Below, in pieces: positions 19,780-23,370 of a stretch of 23,370 bases of DNA. Under the pieces are notes generated by a model. The model saw only the letters and a list, made by a program, of their open reading frames with translations. It had not been told where the DNA came from and ran no database searches. Numbering within the stretch: position 1 is the stretch's first letter; each line of letters starts with the position of its first letter. The stretch is taken from contig JAKCWW010009635.1 of assembly GCA_026260175.1 (NCBI GenBank), positions 1 to 23,370 of the forward strand. The letters are read 5' to 3'. The position numbers and the translations under genes are program-made. The DNA comes from Reticulitermes lucifugus. Taxonomy: Eukaryota > Arthropoda > Insecta > Blattodea > Rhinotermitidae.

Positions 19780-20092
19780 AGAACAGTAATCTTCAGTCAC
19801 GACAGAACATTTAAGTTAGTCATGTATGTTTGCGCCAGCTTACCGAATTATTACGAAACATGTTATCAACGTTAACTCAAGGGAGACTAAACTTACGTGT
19901 CCCTTCCATAAAATCCACAAGTTGAATGTATAATGTAAATATTATCTGCCTGTCCGTCCCTCCCCTTGCGTTTCAGCTTCAAACGTAGTCGATAGATTTC
20001 GTTGAAATTTGGATTAAGAGTTCCCGGCTGCATTGTCGGAGCCGACAAAGTTCAAGTATACTTTACGTTACTTGTTCCGTACATTCTTGATT
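19780..20092. other. No recognisable gene or repeat
   Basis: The stretch AAAGTTCAAGTA at 20047-20058 also occurs in the 55-bp tandem units at 20414, so this end may belong to the same repeat complex. Confidence 0.4.
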
Positions 20093-20413
20093 AAAACGAA
20101 TCTTACTCCGAAAAATGTACTCTGGTATGTTATTCGACACAATTTTATTAAAAGCCACCAGCAACTCAATAGTGAACTGGAAATAACCGACACAGAATTC
20201 AAAACTACACAGTTTTTCAAAATACTACACAGTTGACGACACTTATTACAACTTGTATTTTAATGTGTACCATGAATGTATAGCTAATGTAATTTGAGAA
20301 AAGTGAGCCCCTGAAGATGAACCATAAATTGGTTCGAAACATTTCGGACATTTGTTAATAAAATTGTGTTGAATAACATAACAGAGTACATTTTTCGGAG
20401 TAAGATTCATTTT
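20093..20413. mobile_element. 59-bp near-perfect inverted repeat enclosing 203 bp
   Basis: The left arm 20093-20151 and right arm 20355-20413 are reverse complements at 56 of 59 positions (for example GAATCTTACTCCGAAAAATG in the left arm). The 203-bp interior has no transposase and holds a structured motif at 20311-20341. The outer end of the right arm overlaps the first unit of the 55-bp tandem array. This may be a foldback or MITE-like element, or an inverted duplication of the end of a retroelement. No target duplication is evident. Confidence 0.75.
20311..20341 (+). other. Structured motif: CTGAAGAT, 5-bp stem, GAAACA
   Basis: CTGAAGAT is followed by GAACC, loop ATAAATT, GGTTC, then GAAACA. 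An AT-rich TTGTTAATAAAATTG follows about 10 bases later. The same architecture occurs on the minus strand at 22096-22126 with a different stem. The CTGANGA...GAAAC arrangement recalls the hammerhead ribozyme core, but an extra U precedes the stem and I see no cleavage site with closing stems, so ribozyme activity is not claimed. Confidence 0.5.
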
Positions 20414-20566
20414 AAAGTTCAAGTAGTAACAGCAATATATAAATTATCACGATAGTAAGATTCATTTTAAAGTTCAAGTAGTAACAGCAATATATAAATT
20501 ATCACAGTAGTAAGATTCATTTTTTAAAGTTCAATTATAACAGCAATATACAAATTATCACGATAG
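20401..20566 (+). repeat. Tandem repeat, 3 units of about 55 bp
   Basis: Units start at 20401, 20456 and 20511 with TAAGATTCATTTTAAAGTTC and end in TATAAATTATCACGATAG. Units 1 and 2 differ by about three bases at the end. Unit 3 has an insertion of two T and several substitutions. The array abuts and overlaps the right arm of the 59-bp inverted repeat. Confidence 0.93.
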
Positions 20567-21599
20567 TAAGTGAAGCCGACGGTTCTACATTGCTGTTACC
20601 AAAATCCGCCACTGGACAAGTTCCTGATCCAGTTTAATCCACATCTCATCCTTCCAACTTTCCTAAGACCCCATCTTAACACTATTTTCCCATCTTCTCT
20701 GCCTTTGAAGTTGAAGTTTACCAACATATTTGCAAATATAAATTATTTTTTTTTGTCTCCCCCATCGTAATCACACGAATGCATCAGTATAGCATTCTCG
20801 ATTTCTGTATCCCTACAGTGCCAAATGACTGTATAAGTTATGAACGTCCTCTTACATAATGCCTGAAATAGTAGAAACATATACATGTAATATTTTAATT
20901 AATGTTTCCACCTCGTCGTATAGTTCGTAGATGATGTATTGTTCGTTAATGGAATTGTTTTATAAAAGCAGTTGAAGTTTTGGTATTTGTGTTCGATCAA
21001 ACTTTATATTACGCTTACATTTCTGATAGACTGGAAGTTATGGTCCTCTGTATGGAATACCACGAAAATATTGCTTTTGTGTCATCAATATAACTGGGAA
21101 TACCGTAGCCTAAATTGTGATGTGATATTGTGTACCTAGTCTGAGGGATAGCCTTTATATTAGAGACTAAGAGAAAAGTTTAGAATGTGGACTGTTATAT
21201 CAATACATTTTATTCTCTTTAGAATCAGAAAAAACGGCCTTTGCTTTGGCCGCAGTGTGGGGAACACCTTTGTGCGGCTCTCAGGACACCAGTCTTCAGC
21301 ACGACCATTGTTTGGAAATTACCGTAATAAATACAGGCAATCCCTTGTTTTTGAATAGGCATATTTAAAAATAATGTAATTCTTGTAACATATGCTAATG
21401 ATCGTGCATTAATTGCGCAGCGCAATCAGCCTGTCAGTCATGCAGGAAGGCAGTCATCCGATGGATGATCAGGCATTAAAATGAGCTGCTTTGCGCATAA
21501 CCTCATCGTCTGTCCGTATATTTGATTCGCTGTGTGTGTAGTGGTAGCAAAAGCGATCCACGTCTCTCCATTGCATTTATCTGCTATTAGGCTATAAGG
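20567..21599. other. No recognisable gene or repeat
   Basis: Open frames at 20570-20770 (+) and 21225-21425 (-) show no domain. A small hairpin CGGCC-TTTGCTTT-GGCCG lies at 21235-21252. Confidence 0.45.
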
Positions 21600-21905
21600 T
21601 AAAGCTATCCTATTACAGGCCTGGACAGGCCCTTAGGGCTGCGGGAGGTTGTGAGGCTCCCAGAATTTCTAGACTGTCGGCACATGGAGGTCGTAAGGTT
21701 GTCAGCCTTACGTACGCACCGGCCCTCTTTAACCCCCGGGAAATATTCCTGGTACCCATTTCTCTTAGAGGCTGAGTCGACCCTCAGGACCACAGTGCGG
21801 CCGGAAGGATTAAGTCAATGAAAAATCCCAATGACTGGAATCGAACCCAAGACCTTCCGGCTTGAAGCGAAGTGCCTGAACCAACTGCGCCACCGCATGC
21901 CCCTC
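21600..21905 (-). mobile_element. tRNA-derived SINE, family II body with a different head (copy 4)
   Basis: On the minus strand the head has GTGGCGCAGTTGGTTCAGGC, a perfect A box, and TTGGGTTCGATTCC, a perfect B box. The body, in plus view CTTTAACCCCCGGGAA...CCTGGTACCCATT...AGAGGCTGAGTCG, aligns with CTTTACCCCCGAGAATGACC...CCCATTG...GGAGGCTGGGTAGG of the copy at 13233. The 3' end is GGATAGCTTTACCTT, with the same TTTACC-type tail as the other copies. The head is unlike that of 13233 beyond the promoter boxes. Its intact promoter boxes suggest a younger subfamily, although the target duplication is not clear. Confidence 0.82.
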
Positions 21906-22049
21906 CCACTAAGGCAGAGACACCAAAACTTCGTCATCCTGTTGTGCTGTTTGTTTTTAAAATACGCTTTTCGTTACAAATTTTGATGTGAGATTTTACT
22001 GTGGGTTGTAATATAAGGCTTGTAACCAACGACAGAGAGTCTAACACAA

Positions 22050-22126
22050 CGTATTTCAGTAAAACAGTTTGCTTTATTTTACAAGCGTAGATACGTGTTT
22101 CGGCTTTATGTTAAGCCATCATGAGG
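22050..22126 (-). other. Second copy of the structured motif, with AT-rich downstream element
   Basis: On the minus strand: CTCATGAT, stem GGCTT, loop AACATA, stem AAGCC, then GAAACA. After about 11 bases comes CTTGTAAAATAAAGC. The architecture matches 20311-20341 while the stem sequence differs. It may mark the end of a retroelement running on the minus strand. No ORF is attached. Confidence 0.45.
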
Positions 22127-22892
22127 CAATACTTACGTGTATATAGAGGGATTTACATAATAAATATAAAATAGGTGTATATTAAAATGGGTTTCAGATA
22201 TCAACCTTCCATTGGTGTTAGTTTCTAAGAAATTGTTGTCCTCAAATTTAAGGTTCTTTCAGTGATGACGAATCTTAATTAAAGATATTTACACGAATTT
22301 GGGCTTCAAAGAAAAGAACAGCACATTTCACATGCTTGCATATGTACCTGTTTTAGTGTCTTATAGAGCGCTGTAGCACGCAGCTGTCATGGGGACTGAA
22401 ACAAAACAATGCAAGGATGAATGCTGTGTTAATTAGCGTAATCAGTATATTGATCCTGGCGGTCGGTCATACACCTGCATTCACTCAATTATGACAAGTG
22501 TGTCGTAACCCGTGGACCACGATACGATCCTATATACCTCAAATATTTGTTTAATGATGTACCATTATACAGTAGAAAAGAATGTGCAGAATGTCCGCTT
22601 TGTCAGTTGATTTAATTAGTATATTGATACTGTGACGTCTGATGATGGTACGTCCAGCACGTTACGGCTGACATCCAACTGATGCTAATCAGCTGTAACG
22701 TAATTTCCCAAAATACGGCTGCCTGCATCAACGGATGGCTGTCTGTTTTCTGCACGTTGCCACAAGCCGTCCTGTATGACGTTAAGCCAGTAGGCTCATC
22801 GTAGTGTACTGCAGTCGGATACCAAGACCTATGTAGGGCAATGCGCAGGGTTGTGGTGGCCTGTCTTTAGTAAATACGTAACGTCGTATTGT
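22127..22892. other. No recognisable gene; one short direct repeat
   Basis: AGTATATTGATCCTG (22444) and AGTATATTGATACTG (22618) match at 14 of 15 positions, 174 bp apart. No terminal structures or coding signals accompany them. Confidence 0.45.
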
Positions 22893-22901
22893 CTTAATTT
22901 A

Positions 22902-23161
22902 GTTTTCTTCATGGCTTAACAGCCCCTTGGGAGCCTAGGCCTTCTCATTTTCGAGGCTTCACGATCACACTCAGATACACCACACTCGGTAGGACTCCTC
23001 CTCTGGACGCGTGATCAGCCCGACGCAGAGACCTCTACCTGACAACACACAACACTCACAAGAGACAGATATTTATGCCCCCGGCGGAATTCGAACCCGC
23101 AATCCCAGCAAGCGAACGGCTGCAGACCCACGCCTTAGACCGCTCGGATACTGAGATTATC
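22902..23161 (-). mobile_element. tRNA-derived SINE, family I, copy 3
   Basis: On the minus strand it has a head with CCGAGCGGTCTAAGGCG, closer to a genuine tRNA-Leu D-arm than the other copies, and GCGGGTTCGAATTCCGCC as B box. The body and GAAGAAAAC-type 3' end follow. It is collinear with 3945-4197 and 16934-17193. Flanks CTTAATTTA (22893-22901) and CTTAATGTA (23162-23170) match at 8 of 9 and may be the target duplication. The ORF at 23056-23247 (containing SERSKAWVCSRSLAGIAGSN) is a SINE translation. Confidence 0.85.
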
Positions 23162-23235
23162 CTTAATGTATTATTACCTGCGAAGAATTGAAGATTTCCG
23201 TCTTGTGAAGTAGGGTACTGTGTAGATTTATGTGT

Positions 23236-23298
23236 AGCTACCAACATTTAGGGGTAGCTTACTCTTCTAACAGAAGGTCCCCCAAAACGTTGGGACCT
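23236..23298 (+). other. Two hairpins of equal geometry
   Basis: AGCTACC/GGTAGCT (23236-23259) and AGGTCCC/GGGACCT (23275-23298) each have a 7-bp perfect stem and a 10-base loop, 15 bases apart. They sit directly upstream of the (TATG)n run. Confidence 0.45.
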
Positions 23299-23302
23299 AC
23301 GA

Positions 23303-23370
23303 GTATGTGTGTGTGTATGTATGTATATATGTGTGTATGTATGTATGTATGTATGTATGTATGTATGTGT
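23303..23370 (+). repeat. TATG/TG microsatellite at window edge
   Basis: Mixed TG and TATG repeats become pure (TATG)n toward the end and continue past the window. It may be the simple-repeat tail of an element ending at the hairpins. Confidence 0.93.

Noticed and set aside
20311-20341. Canonical hammerhead ribozyme
   Set aside because: The core has an extra base before the stem, and I could not find closing stems I/III with a UH cleavage site; kept only as a hammerhead-like motif.
20401-20566. CRISPR array
   Set aside because: The 55-bp units are directly adjacent without spacers, and the sequence is that of a eukaryotic repeat complex.

Overview
The window looks like non-coding DNA from a large, repeat-rich insect genome. 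Several relics encode a degenerate reverse-transcriptase C-terminal peptide (hallmarks LHNEELHDLYSSSNVIRVI, RRMSWTGNVASM, RWEDNIN, NAGKF-like tails), which I recall as abundant in cockroach and termite assemblies. Together with four or five tRNA-derived SINE types this suggests Blattodea. That assignment rests on memory of repeat families, not on a database search. No complete host gene is visible. The one place where I would look for host coding sequence is a 116-nt candidate exon at 16441-16556 (+), with AG and GT at its edges and a polar, serine-rich peptide. Its gene is not recognised.

Layout. 1-420: a possible C-terminal coding end (stop at 57-59) followed by four AATAAA hexamers. 1922-2773: a LINE 3' relic, then a SINE with a perfect 8-bp target duplication. 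3140-4197: an old SINE relic and a younger family-I SINE. 5745-7590: three LINE 3' relics, another repeat relic and a 265-bp ACT/GCT microsatellite. 8781-9551: a 30-bp minisatellite and a Tigger/pogo-like MITE. 10075-11925: a LINE 3' relic, small relics, a polypyrimidine tract and a family-II SINE. 13218-14520: two more family-II SINEs interleaved with LINE fragments. 15136-15215 and 18757-18890: old SINE relics. 16898-17893: a broken minus-strand LINE reverse-transcriptase end with a family-I SINE nested in its 3' tail. 19275-19748: the longest ORF, probably repeat-derived. 20093-20566: a 59-bp inverted repeat enclosing a structured motif and abutting a 3 x 55-bp tandem array. 21600-23370: a family-II SINE, a second copy of the structured motif, a family-I SINE, two equal-geometry hairpins and a (TATG)n run at the window edge.

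The retroelements probably interact. The SINEs have tRNA-like pol III promoters and carry target duplications of 8-15 bp, as expected if they were mobilised by LINE enzymes. Four family-II SINEs share a body and a TTTACC-type 3' end but differ in their tRNA-like heads. The most unusual signal is a short RNA-like motif, GAT + 5-bp stem + 6-7-nt loop + 5-bp stem + GAAACA, found at 20316-20341 (+) and 22097-22122 (-). The two stems differ in sequence but keep pairing, which hints at selection on RNA structure, perhaps at the ends of a Penelope-like or related retroelement. Stretches not listed as features show no gene or repeat that I can support.
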